This document shows positions 27,034 to 33,994 of a DNA stretch of 64,000 bases, piece after piece. Source of the DNA: Segniliparus rotundus DSM 44985 (GTDB taxonomy: Bacteria; Actinomycetota; Actinomycetes; Mycobacteriales; Mycobacteriaceae); assembly GCF_000092825.1 (NCBI RefSeq), contig NC_014168.1:2533946-2597945 (forward strand), read 5' to 3'. The position numbers and the translations under genes are program-made. The notes beneath the pieces were generated by a model. That model made no database searches. It was not told the DNA's origin and was given only the letters and a program-made list of their open reading frames with translations. How positions within the stretch are numbered: the stretch's first letter is position 1; every line of letters begins with the position of its first letter.

Positions 27034-27360
27034 TTGTCCTTAGCTTCATCGCTCAACGGGGCAATTTCAGTCAGGTCGTCAGTGTCAGGCCTGCCCTTGT
27101 CCGTGCACATCGAGACCAGCGAAATCAAACGGCTCAGCCCTGACGCCTTGGCCCAAGAGATCATGCGCTTGAACCATCTCGCCACCCGGAGGGCGCAACA
27201 CCAGTACCGCTCGATCCTTGAAGCCGAACAATCCGACACTTGGTCCAAACGGGACTTGGACGAGCTCGGCTACCCGACGAAAGACCAGCTGGCCCGAGAG
27301 GAGGCCATCCTGAGCTTCGACGAGGAAGAGGTCCCCGAGACGTGGTTGAGAAAAGTATGA
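27034..27360 (+). CDS. ESX-associated small protein, YbaB/EspL-like (first of pair)
   Basis: 108 residues. TTG at 27034 is the start, with a strong SD (AAAAGGAGG) just upstream and no alternative nearby. The sequence VSGLPLSVHIETSEIKRLSPDALAQEIMRLNHLATRRAQ fits the pattern of YbaB-like proteins encoded in ESX clusters (a strand, then L-x-x-A-x-x-I and a long helix). The C-terminus is acidic. Its TGA overlaps the ATG of the next gene. Function unknown; EspL in ESX-1 is the nearest model. Confidence 0.55.
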   Translation: MSLASSLNGAISVRSSVSGLPLSVHIETSEIKRLSPDALAQEIMRLNHLATRRAQHQYRSILEAEQSDTWSKRDLDELGYPTKDQLAREEAILSFDEEEVPETWLRKV

Positions 27361-27764
27361 CCGAGCCGCAGAAACCTCCTGCGCCTCAGCCACGCAAATG
27401 GGCGACCCCGGAAGACTTCATGCCCCAGTTCGGCGTCGACGTCAATGAGGTCATCCGTCTGGCGAAGGCTCGGCTTGAGAAAATGTACGCCACAGAGTCA
27501 GAGCTGAAGAGCATTCGCGTCAAGCACACCTCGGAGGACGAGGCGTGCACTGCGGAGGTGGACGGCATGGGCAAGCTCCTCTCCCTTTCGCTCAACCATA
27601 AGATCTCCAACTTGTCCGGCCCCGAAGTCGGCGCGCTTGTCGCGAAGACATGCGCTGACGCGGCTCGCGCGGCGCTCATCAAATTCAACGACATCGTGGA
27701 CGAGTTCAACGCCACGATCCATGACGACAGCAACTTCTCTCGCGAGAAATACCCGGACGTTTAG
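27357..27764 (+). CDS. ESX-associated small protein, YbaB/EspL-like (second of pair)
   Basis: 135 residues; ATG at 27357 overlaps the previous stop. The block [45 protein letters not shown] is a YbaB/EbfC-like core: strand, glycine turn, strand, then L-x-x-x-V-x-x-A-x-x-D-A helix. EspL of ESX-1 has this fold. The gene ends in a four-base overlap with the convergent truA stop, marking the edge of the ESX region against the ribosomal operon. Confidence 0.65.
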   Translation: MTEPQKPPAPQPRKWATPEDFMPQFGVDVNEVIRLAKARLEKMYATESELKSIRVKHTSEDEACTAEVDGMGKLLSLSLNHKISNLSGPEVGALVAKTCADAARAALIKFNDIVDEFNATIHDDSNFSREKYPDV

Positions 27765-28597
27765 GAAGAATCCGAGGTCCGAATATCGCGGGTCTGCTCG
27801 TTCCTGATCCCCCATGCCGACTCTTCGGGGTAATCGACGCCCACCAGACAAAGCCCATGCGCTGGTGCGACTGTGATCTCGCTGGCACGGGAGGAAGCCG
27901 TGAGCAGGCTCCTGATCCAGGCGAGGTCTCGCCTGCCCTCCGCGACCGCGGTCACCGCCCCCACGAGAGAACGGCACATCGACCAACAGAACGCGTCAGC
28001 AGTGATCGAGGCGGTGATGAGCACACCTGACTCGGCCCATTCGAATCGCTGGAGCTCGCGGATTGTTGTGGCCCCAGGGCGTGGTCGGCAGAACGCCGCG
28101 AAGTCGTGGAGTCCGACGAGGGCCGAAGACGCCGCGTTCAACACATCGAAGTCGAGCGGCCTGGCCCATGGCACAACCTCACGGGCGCGCAGCGGGTCAG
28201 CGCCGTACACCGACCGGGTGATGTGATACCGGTAGTGCCTGCGCAGCGCCGAGAATCGAGCGTCGAACTGCGCTGACACTTTTTGCGCCGACAGCACGCG
28301 CACGTCGGTCGGGAGCATACGGGCGAGTTTGCGCACAAGCTTTTCCGGTGGCAGGCGCCCTGAAACGAGATCAGCGCGCACATCCACATGGGCGACTTGG
28401 CCCGTGGCGTGCACGCCGGCGTCCGTCCGTCCCGCGACTGTGAGCTGAGCCGAGCTCTGCAAAAGCGTGCTCAAAGCTTCTTCGATCACCCCGGCCACGG
28501 TGCGCCTGCCCGGCTGACGCGCCCACCCCGAGAACTCCGTCCCGTCATAGGCCACGTCGAGGCGCAACCGAAGCGTGTCCCGAGAACTCGGGCTCAT
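27761..28597 (-). CDS. truA: tRNA pseudouridine(38-40) synthase
   Basis: Isomerises uridines 38-40 of the tRNA anticodon stem. 278 residues from ATG at 28597: [26 protein letters not shown], catalytic aspartate in [34 protein letters not shown], and [13 protein letters not shown] in place of the common FLxxMVRxxVG. A longer in-frame start at 28786 would run back through the rplQ gene and is rejected. Follows rplQ with a hairpin between, the common actinobacterial order. Confidence 0.95.
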   Translation of the reverse strand: MSPSSRDTLRLRLDVAYDGTEFSGWARQPGRRTVAGVIEEALSTLLQSSAQLTVAGRTDAGVHATGQVAHVDVRADLVSGRLPPEKLVRKLARMLPTDVRVLSAQKVSAQFDARFSALRRHYRYHITRSVYGADPLRAREVVPWARPLDFDVLNAASSALVGLHDFAAFCRPRPGATTIRELQRFEWAESGVLITASITADAFCWSMCRSLVGAVTAVAEGRRDLAWIRSLLTASSRASEITVAPAHGLCLVGVDYPEESAWGIRNEQTRDIRTSDSS

Positions 28598-28601
28598 AGA
28601 A

Positions 28602-28641
28602 AAGTCCCGTTGCGCGTCATAGTTGACGCGCAACGGGACTT
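28602..28641 (-). terminator. Hairpin after rplQ, overlapping the truA ribosome-binding region
   Basis: Arms 28602-28619 and 28624-28641 are 18-bp perfect complements with loop TAGT. Read leftward the stem ends in ACTTTTCT, so it can act as a terminator for the ribosomal operon. The same lower arm contains GGGA, the only SD-like bases before the truA ATG at 28597, so folding would also hide truA's ribosome-binding site. Confidence 0.7.
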
Positions 28642-28661
28642 CTCGTGGAAAACTACCCAGT

Positions 28662-29153
28662 TCAGCCAGCCTGCTCGGCTTCTGCCGCAGTCTCTTCAGC
28701 CGGAGCCTCAGCTTTCGGCTCCTCAGCTTTCGGCTTCTCAGCGCTCGGCTTCGAGGAAGAAACACGGCGGGCCCGGTCGGCCTCACTGGTTGCTGTCTTC
28801 TCGCGAAGCAACTCGATGACCGCCATCGGAGCGTTGTCGCCCTTGCGCGGCTCGGTCTTCACGATCCGCGTGTAACCGCCCTCGCGGTCGCTGTAGAACG
28901 GACCGATCTCGGCGAAGAGCTGATGGACAACGCCCTTGTCGCGGATGACCTTGAGCACCTCGCGGCGATGGGCCAACGTGCCATGTTTGGCATGGGTCAC
29001 GATCTTTTCCGCGAACGGGCGCAGCCGCCGCGCGCGCGCTTCGGTCGTTGTGATGCGACCGTGGGCGAAGAGAGCAGTGGCAAGGTTGGCCAGTATCGAC
29101 TTCTCGTGTGAAGCGGACCCGCCAAGGCGCGGGCCGCGAGCTGGTTTTGGCAT
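28662..29153 (-). CDS. rplQ: 50S ribosomal protein L17
   Basis: 163 residues. The L17 core is complete ([67 protein letters not shown]). It is followed by a ~45-residue Ala/Glu/Lys/Pro extension typical of actinobacterial L17. It lies 14 bases after rpoA. Confidence 0.97.
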   Translation of the reverse strand: MPKPARGPRLGGSASHEKSILANLATALFAHGRITTTEARARRLRPFAEKIVTHAKHGTLAHRREVLKVIRDKGVVHQLFAEIGPFYSDREGGYTRIVKTEPRKGDNAPMAVIELLREKTATSEADRARRVSSSKPSAEKPKAEEPKAEAPAEETAAEAEQAG

Positions 29154-29167
29154 GGTGTGCGCGTCCT

Positions 29168-30220
29168 TTACAGGTCTTCCGTCTCGGCGAAGTCCTCGCC
29201 GTCCAGATCTTCGGTGTCTTGGTCATCGTCCCCGTCCCATGCGCCGTCTTCGTCGAAGTCGATATTGGAGGGGTCGAAGTTCGCGGGGCTGTCTTTCAGA
29301 GCGAGCCCGAGGGTGTAGAGCTTGAGTTTGACCTCGTCAATGGACTTCTGGCCGAAGTTACGGATGTCCAAGAGGTCGGACTCAGAGCGGGCCACAAGTT
29401 CGCCGATGGTGTGCACGCCTTCACGCTTCAAGCAGTTGTACGAGCGCACCGTGAGATGCAGGTCCTCGATCGGCAGCCCGAGCGAGGCGATGTTATTCGT
29501 GGCAGCGGCGACCGAGCCGATCTCGATCCCCTCGGCAGCGAGGTTCAGCTCCCGAGCGAGGCCGAACAACTCCACCAGCGTCTTGCCAGCAGAGGCGACG
29601 GCATCGCGGGGGGTGATGGAACTCTTTGTCTCCACGTCCAGGATGAGCCGGTCGAAGTCTGTGCGCTGCTCGACACGAGTGGCCTCCACTTGGTAAGTCA
29701 CCTTGAGCACGGGGGAGTAGATCGAGTCCACAGGAATCCGGCCGATCTCGGCGCCGGAGTCCTTGTTCTGCACGGCCGGAACGTAGCCTCGGCCACGTTC
29801 GACGACGAGCTCCATCTCCAACTTGCCCTTGTCGTTGAGCGTCGCGATGTGCGTCTCGGGTTTGGTGATCGTCACACCAGCAGGCGCCACGATGTCAGCG
29901 GCGGTCACGGGGCCGGGGCCCTGCTTGCGCAGGTAGAGCGTCGCGGGCTCGTCCTCGACGGAGGAGACCTCAAGCCCCTTCACGTTCAGAACGATCTCGG
30001 TCACGTCTTCTTTCACACCGGCGATGGTGGTGAACTCGTGCAGCACGCCGTCAATGCGGATGCTGGTCACAGCCGCTCCCGGAATTGACGACAGCAGAGT
30101 GCGCCGCAGGGAGTTGCCGAGCGTGTAGCCGAAGCCGGGCTCTAACGGCTCGATGACGAACCGGGACCGGTACTCGCCCACCACTTCCTCGGTGAGCACA
30201 GGGCGCTGAGAAATCAGCAT
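29168..30220 (-). CDS. rpoA: RNA polymerase alpha subunit
   Basis: 350 residues. The N-terminal assembly domain is [34 protein letters not shown]. The C-terminal DNA-binding domain is [30 protein letters not shown] with [15 protein letters not shown]. The tail is strongly acidic ([21 protein letters not shown]). The ribosomal-operon context confirms it. Confidence 0.98.
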   Translation of the reverse strand: MLISQRPVLTEEVVGEYRSRFVIEPLEPGFGYTLGNSLRRTLLSSIPGAAVTSIRIDGVLHEFTTIAGVKEDVTEIVLNVKGLEVSSVEDEPATLYLRKQGPGPVTAADIVAPAGVTITKPETHIATLNDKGKLEMELVVERGRGYVPAVQNKDSGAEIGRIPVDSIYSPVLKVTYQVEATRVEQRTDFDRLILDVETKSSITPRDAVASAGKTLVELFGLARELNLAAEGIEIGSVAAATNNIASLGLPIEDLHLTVRSYNCLKREGVHTIGELVARSESDLLDIRNFGQKSIDEVKLKLYTLGLALKDSPANFDPSNIDFDEDGAWDGDDDQDTEDLDGEDFAETEDL

Positions 30221-30294
30221 GGTTACTTTCCTCCTTCATGGCGACCGCTATATGACGCCAAGTGGGGTTGCGTTTGGGAGAACACTTCTTAGGA

Positions 30295-30900
30295 TTACTT
30301 CGAGTAGAACTCGACGATGAGCTGCTCTTGCAGCGGCACGTCGATCTGCTCGCGAACGGGTTCGGCGTGGACGAAGATCCGCAAGGAGCCCTCGACCACC
30401 TGCAACCAGCCGGGAACCGGGCGGTCGCCGTAGTATTCGCGGGCGATCTCGAAAGGATCAGCGTGGGCTGACTGCTCGCGCACATCGATGATGTCGTACT
30501 GGCTCACCCGGTAGCTGGGCACGTCGACCCGCTTCTGGTTGACCAGGAAGTGGCCGTGGGTGACGAGCTGACGGGCGTGACGGCGGGTGCGGGCGAGGCC
30601 GGCGCGGTAAATCACGTTGTCCAACCGGGTCTCAAGGATGCGCAGCAGGTTCTCGCCAGTTTTGCCGGGACGGCGGTGCGCCTCGCGGTAGTAGTTCTGG
30701 AACTGGCGCTCCATGACGCCGTACGTGAACCGCGCCTTCTGCTTCTCTTGGAGCTGGGTGAGGTATTCGCTCTCCTTAATGCGGGAGCGGCCATGCTGGC
30801 CGGGCGGGTAGGAGCGGCGCTCGAACGCCTTGTCCCCGCCGACCAAGTCCACGCGCAAACGGCGGGAACGACGAGTGATGGGTCCTGTGTAACGAGCCAT
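30295..30900 (-). CDS. rpsD: 30S ribosomal protein S4
   Basis: 201 residues; ARYTGPITRRSRRLRVDL start and the S4 domain RLDNVIYRAGLARTRRHARQLVTHGHFLVNQKRVDVPS. The N-terminal zinc cysteines of C+ S4 proteins are absent, as in the zinc-free C- form. It lies 17 bases after rpsK and 74 bases before rpoA. Confidence 0.98.
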   Translation of the reverse strand: MARYTGPITRRSRRLRVDLVGGDKAFERRSYPPGQHGRSRIKESEYLTQLQEKQKARFTYGVMERQFQNYYREAHRRPGKTGENLLRILETRLDNVIYRAGLARTRRHARQLVTHGHFLVNQKRVDVPSYRVSQYDIIDVREQSAHADPFEIAREYYGDRPVPGWLQVVEGSLRIFVHAEPVREQIDVPLQEQLIVEFYSK

Positions 30901-30917
30901 AATTCTGTACCTTTCCC

Positions 30918-31322
30918 CTAGACCCTGCGACGCTTCGGCGGGCGGCAGCCGTTGTGCGGCTGCGGCGTGACGTCAGAAATGTTGCCGACCTCAAGACCAG
31001 CGGCCTGGAGGGAGCGGATCGCGGTCTCCCGGCCAGAACCGGGGCCCTTGACGAAGACGTCGACTTTCTTAAGACCGTGCTCCTGCGCCTTGCGGGCCGC
31101 GTTCTCGGCGGCGAGCTGCGCGGCGAAGGGAGTGGACTTGCGGGAGCCTTTGAAGCCGACGTGTCCGGACGAGGCCCACGCGATGACATTGCCCTCGGGG
31201 TCGGTGATCGAGACGATCGTGTTGTTGAACGTGGACTTGATGTGGGCGGCCCCGTTCGGGATGTTCTTCTTTTCCCGACGACGGACTTTCTTCACGCCTG
31301 CGGCGCGGTTCTTCGGTGGCAT
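30918..31322 (-). CDS. rpsK: 30S ribosomal protein S11
   Basis: 134 residues: basic N-terminus, [58 protein letters not shown] and the conserved end [16 protein letters not shown]. Three bases after the rpsM stop. Confidence 0.98.
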   Translation of the reverse strand: MPPKNRAAGVKKVRRREKKNIPNGAAHIKSTFNNTIVSITDPEGNVIAWASSGHVGFKGSRKSTPFAAQLAAENAARKAQEHGLKKVDVFVKGPGSGRETAIRSLQAAGLEVGNISDVTPQPHNGCRPPKRRRV

Positions 31323-31325
31323 GGT

Positions 31326-31700
31326 TTACCTGGCCTTCTTCTTGCCGGCGATAGTCTTCTTGGGCCCCTTGCGGGTACGTGCGTTCGTCTTGGTGCGCTG
31401 GCCGCGGACCGGAAGGCCGCGACGGTGGCGCAGACCTTGGTAGCAGCCGATCTCAACCTTGCGGCGAATGTCGGCCTGCACCTCGCGGCGCAGGTCGCCC
31501 TCCACTTTCAGGGAGTTCTCGATGTACTCGCGCAGCTGGGCGACGTTGGCGTCGGTCAGGTCCTTCGTCCGAAGGTCCGGCGAGAGGCCGGTCGCAGCCA
31601 AGATTTCTTTCGACTTGGTGCGGCCGATGCCATAGATGTAAGTGAGCGCGATCTCCAGGCGCTTGTCGCGCGGGAGGTCGACCCCTGCCAAACGAGCCAT
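31326..31700 (-). CDS. rpsM: 30S ribosomal protein S13
   Basis: 124 residues from ATG at 31700 (GAAAGGA SD): [32 protein letters not shown], and the C-terminal [29 protein letters not shown] longer in-frame start at 31844 lacks conservation and would run through the leader. Confidence 0.98.
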   Translation of the reverse strand: MARLAGVDLPRDKRLEIALTYIYGIGRTKSKEILAATGLSPDLRTKDLTDANVAQLREYIENSLKVEGDLRREVQADIRRKVEIGCYQGLRHRRGLPVRGQRTKTNARTRKGPKKTIAGKKKAR

Positions 31701-31910
31701 TCGGCTCTGTCCTTTCACTCGTCGAAGGTCTGCTCCTCGACCGTCCCCGCAGGCGGTGCGGGGCCCCGGCCTTCGATCCGGGGGCGACCTCAGCAGAAGC
31801 CGAGGAGGCGCGAGGAGAATATTTTCTGTGCTTTTGGGCCGCATTGACGGATGCTGGAAAGCCTCGTCCCGCGTTCCCTATGCGGTCGGTCTACGCCGCA
31901 TGCGGTGTCG
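31701..31910 (-). promoter_or_regulatory. Long leader between rpmJ and rpsM with two hairpins
   Basis: 210 bases separate rpmJ from rpsM, far more than the other gaps in this operon. Two stems lie side by side: CCCCGC/GCGGGG at 31745-31763 and CCCCGG/CCGGGG at 31764-31783. They could be a processing or attenuation site. No U-tract follows either. Confidence 0.35.
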
Positions 31911-32024
31911 TCACCCCTGACGCTGCTTGTGGCGCAGGTTCTCGCAAATCACCATGACCCGGCCGTGTCGCCGAATCACTTTGCACTTGTCGCAGATCCG
32001 CTTGACGCTCGGTTGCACCTTCAC
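31911..32024 (-). CDS. rpmJ: 50S ribosomal protein L36
   Basis: 37 residues, GTG start with AGGAG eight bases upstream: [20 protein letters not shown], then a [11 protein letters not shown] end. The zinc site is complete (Cys, Cys, Cys, His in CDKC...C...H), so this is the C+ form. Confidence 0.97.
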   Translation of the reverse strand: MKVQPSVKRICDKCKVIRRHGRVMVICENLRHKQRQG

Positions 32025-32048
32025 GTTTGGATCTCCTGATTTGTTGCT

Positions 32049-32270
32049 TTACTTGTACCGGTACACAATCCGGCCTCGGGACAGGTCGTACGGGGAAAGC
32101 TCGACGACGACCCGGTCCTCCGGCAGAATGCGGATGTAGTGTTGCCGCATCTTGCCACTGATATGGGCGAGCACTTTATGGCCGTTGTCCAGCTCAACGC
32201 GAAATGTCGCGTTGGGCAGTGGTTCGACCACTCGGCCTTCGACCTCGATGGCGCCGTCTTTTTTAGCCAT
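32049..32270 (-). CDS. infA: Translation initiation factor IF-1
   Basis: 73 residues, single OB fold: [42 protein letters not shown] and [16 protein letters not shown] used the conserved MAKKDG start at 32270. An in-frame ATG at 32291 would add MARIVEV, and GGAGG falls only two bases before 32270, so the longer form cannot be excluded. First gene of the rpmJ-rpsM-rpoA operon. Confidence 0.96.
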   Translation of the reverse strand: MAKKDGAIEVEGRVVEPLPNATFRVELDNGHKVLAHISGKMRQHYIRILPEDRVVVELSPYDLSRGRIVYRYK

Positions 32271-32594
32271 AACCTCCACGATCCGTGCCATTTGGTTCAG
32301 ATTGCACTGCGCCAGCCCTGTCGGCCTTGGCCAAACAGAGGAAAGCGCAGAGAGCGCAGGAGGCGCACCGGCCGTGTGACGAAACCGGATGAGAGCCGCG
32401 CACAACAACACGGCGCGCCGAGCGCACCGTTGGTCCACATTACGCGAGACGAGCGCAAGTTTCAAGTCGCGAGAGCGGCAGGCTCGCGACGAGGCACGTC
32501 CAGTATATCGGAACGGGCGCGATCGCGGGCGTCAGGCCTTCGGCGCGGCAACGCCGCGCTTCCGGGAGGGGGCCGAGTCCTTTAGAGTCGATTC
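32271..32594. other. Divergent intergenic region infA / mgtC-like gene
   Basis: No gene supported. Apart from the infA promoter candidate, I see no terminator, repeat or RNA gene in it. Confidence 0.5.
32437..32465 (-). promoter_or_regulatory. Candidate promoter of the infA operon
   Basis: Minus strand: TTGAAA (32465-32460) and TAATGT (32442-32437) are separated by exactly 17 bases, a good fit to a housekeeping promoter, about 165 bases before infA. A second -10-like TATACT lies at 32507-32502 without a clear -35. Confidence 0.5.
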
Positions 32595-33335
32595 GTGACC
32601 GAATGGGAAATGCTGTTACGCGTGGCCACCGGGGTCGGCCTCGGCACAGTGATCGGCATTGAGCGGCAGTACCGGTCCAGGCGCGCGGGGCTCCGGACCA
32701 ACGCGTTGGTCGCGGTTGGATCGACCTTGTTCGTCTTGCTCTCCGCCCACGGCTTCGGTCCGGGCTCGGTCGGCACGCCCGACCCGACCCGAGTCGCGGC
32801 GCAGATCGTGTCCGGCATTGGATTTCTCGGCGGCGGCGTCATCCTGCGCGACGGATTCTCTGTGCGAGGTTTGAACACGGCCGCGACGCTCTGGTGCACC
32901 GCGGCGGTCGGGGCGCTCGCCGGCGCGGGCCTGTACTCGACCGCCGTCGTCGGAACGGCGGCGGTCGTCGTCGTCAATGTCCTCCTGCGTCTTTTCGCCC
33001 GCCAGATCGACCGCTTCCCGGCGTCTGAGCAAGCCGAGTCCGAAGACCCGGCTGTCATCTACGAAGTCGTCGCCGTGGTCAAAACGAAGGCCGCCGTCCG
33101 GGTCCGGGCGCAGTTGCTTCAGACTCTTGGCCGCTCTGATTTCCAGCTCATCTCCATGACCAGCACCGAAACGGACCACGACGGCCTCGTCGAGGTCCGG
33201 GCGGAATTCTCGGCCGAACACCGCGAAGACCGTCAATTAGAAGTGGTCACCACCCCCCTGGGCCTTGAGCCATCGGTGAGCAGCGTGCGATGGGGAGTCC
33301 GTCCCGAAAACGATGAGCACGAAGAACAGAAATAA
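32595..33335 (+). CDS. MgtC/SapB-family membrane protein
   Basis: 246 residues, GTG start. The MgtC domain occupies residues 1-130: GVGLGTVIGIERQYRSRRAGLRTNALVAVGSTLFVLLS, then the hallmark SGIGFLGGGVILRDG and VRGLNTAATLWCTAAVG, with four to five membrane helices. A cytoplasmic ACT-like domain follows (VIYEVVAVVKTKAAVRVRAQLLQTL...). MgtC proteins act in low-Mg2+ or acid adaptation and intracellular survival; the exact role here is unknown. It stands alone between divergent infA and mmpS. Confidence 0.9.
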   Translation: MTEWEMLLRVATGVGLGTVIGIERQYRSRRAGLRTNALVAVGSTLFVLLSAHGFGPGSVGTPDPTRVAAQIVSGIGFLGGGVILRDGFSVRGLNTAATLWCTAAVGALAGAGLYSTAVVGTAAVVVVNVLLRLFARQIDRFPASEQAESEDPAVIYEVVAVVKTKAAVRVRAQLLQTLGRSDFQLISMTSTETDHDGLVEVRAEFSAEHREDRQLEVVTTPLGLEPSVSSVRWGVRPENDEHEEQK

Positions 33336-33427
33336 AGATTTGATTACATCTTGGATTCTTTTCACAAATACGCCTGTTCACGCTCCGGAGATCTCTTTTG
33401 GACGCAGTTTCGACAGGCAGGTTGCTG

Positions 33428-33967
33428 ATGTATATTCCCGGGATGGCTGATGTCAATGTGGACATACAACGCCCCGCGGCGCGGCCGAAGCGAACACTTC
33501 GGCAATCCAGGAGCAAGCAATACGCCCTGATCAGACCCCAAGACTGGGCCTATCTCATGATCGCCGTGCTCTGGATCGCCGCAGGAACCTATGTCCTCAC
33601 CTCGAAAGACGTGGCCCTCCCCGCAGGAAACAAAGAGCCGAAACAACCACCACTCGCCAGCCTCAGTCTTTCTTTGAATCCGAAGAATGTCGCTTATGAG
33701 GCGTTGGCTCCAGCAGGACAAGAAGTGACTGTCTCGTATTTGGATGAAAAAGCAAAGACTCAGCTTTTCATCGGTCCCGCTCCTTGGCGGAGCATTGTGA
33801 CCACTCGGGACATCGGCTTCGTGGCCGGAGTGACCGTTTTGACGCAAAACGGCCCGGTGACGTGTCGGATCAGTGTTGACGGCCAAGTCATCGACGAGAA
33901 AACCGGCACCGGGGAAAACCCATCGGTCAGCTGCAATTTGGTCGGTTTCCAAAAACTCCCCATGTAA
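33428..33967 (+). CDS. MmpS-family membrane protein
   Basis: About 179 residues from ATG at 33428; ATG 33443 and TTG 33398 are also in frame. Cytoplasmic basic N-terminus, one membrane helix (WAYLMIAVLWIAAGTYVL), then a periplasmic beta domain (VTVSYLDEKAKTQLFIGPAPWRSIVTT; GPVTCRISVDGQVIDEKTG; VSCNL) as in MmpS partners of MmpL lipid transporters. It is 27 bases upstream of mmpL. Confidence 0.88.
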   Translation: MYIPGMADVNVDIQRPAARPKRTLRQSRSKQYALIRPQDWAYLMIAVLWIAAGTYVLTSKDVALPAGNKEPKQPPLASLSLSLNPKNVAYEALAPAGQEVTVSYLDEKAKTQLFIGPAPWRSIVTTRDIGFVAGVTVLTQNGPVTCRISVDGQVIDEKTGTGENPSVSCNLVGFQKLPM

Positions 33968-33994
33968 ATCTGAAAATCAAAACAGAGGCAGAAC

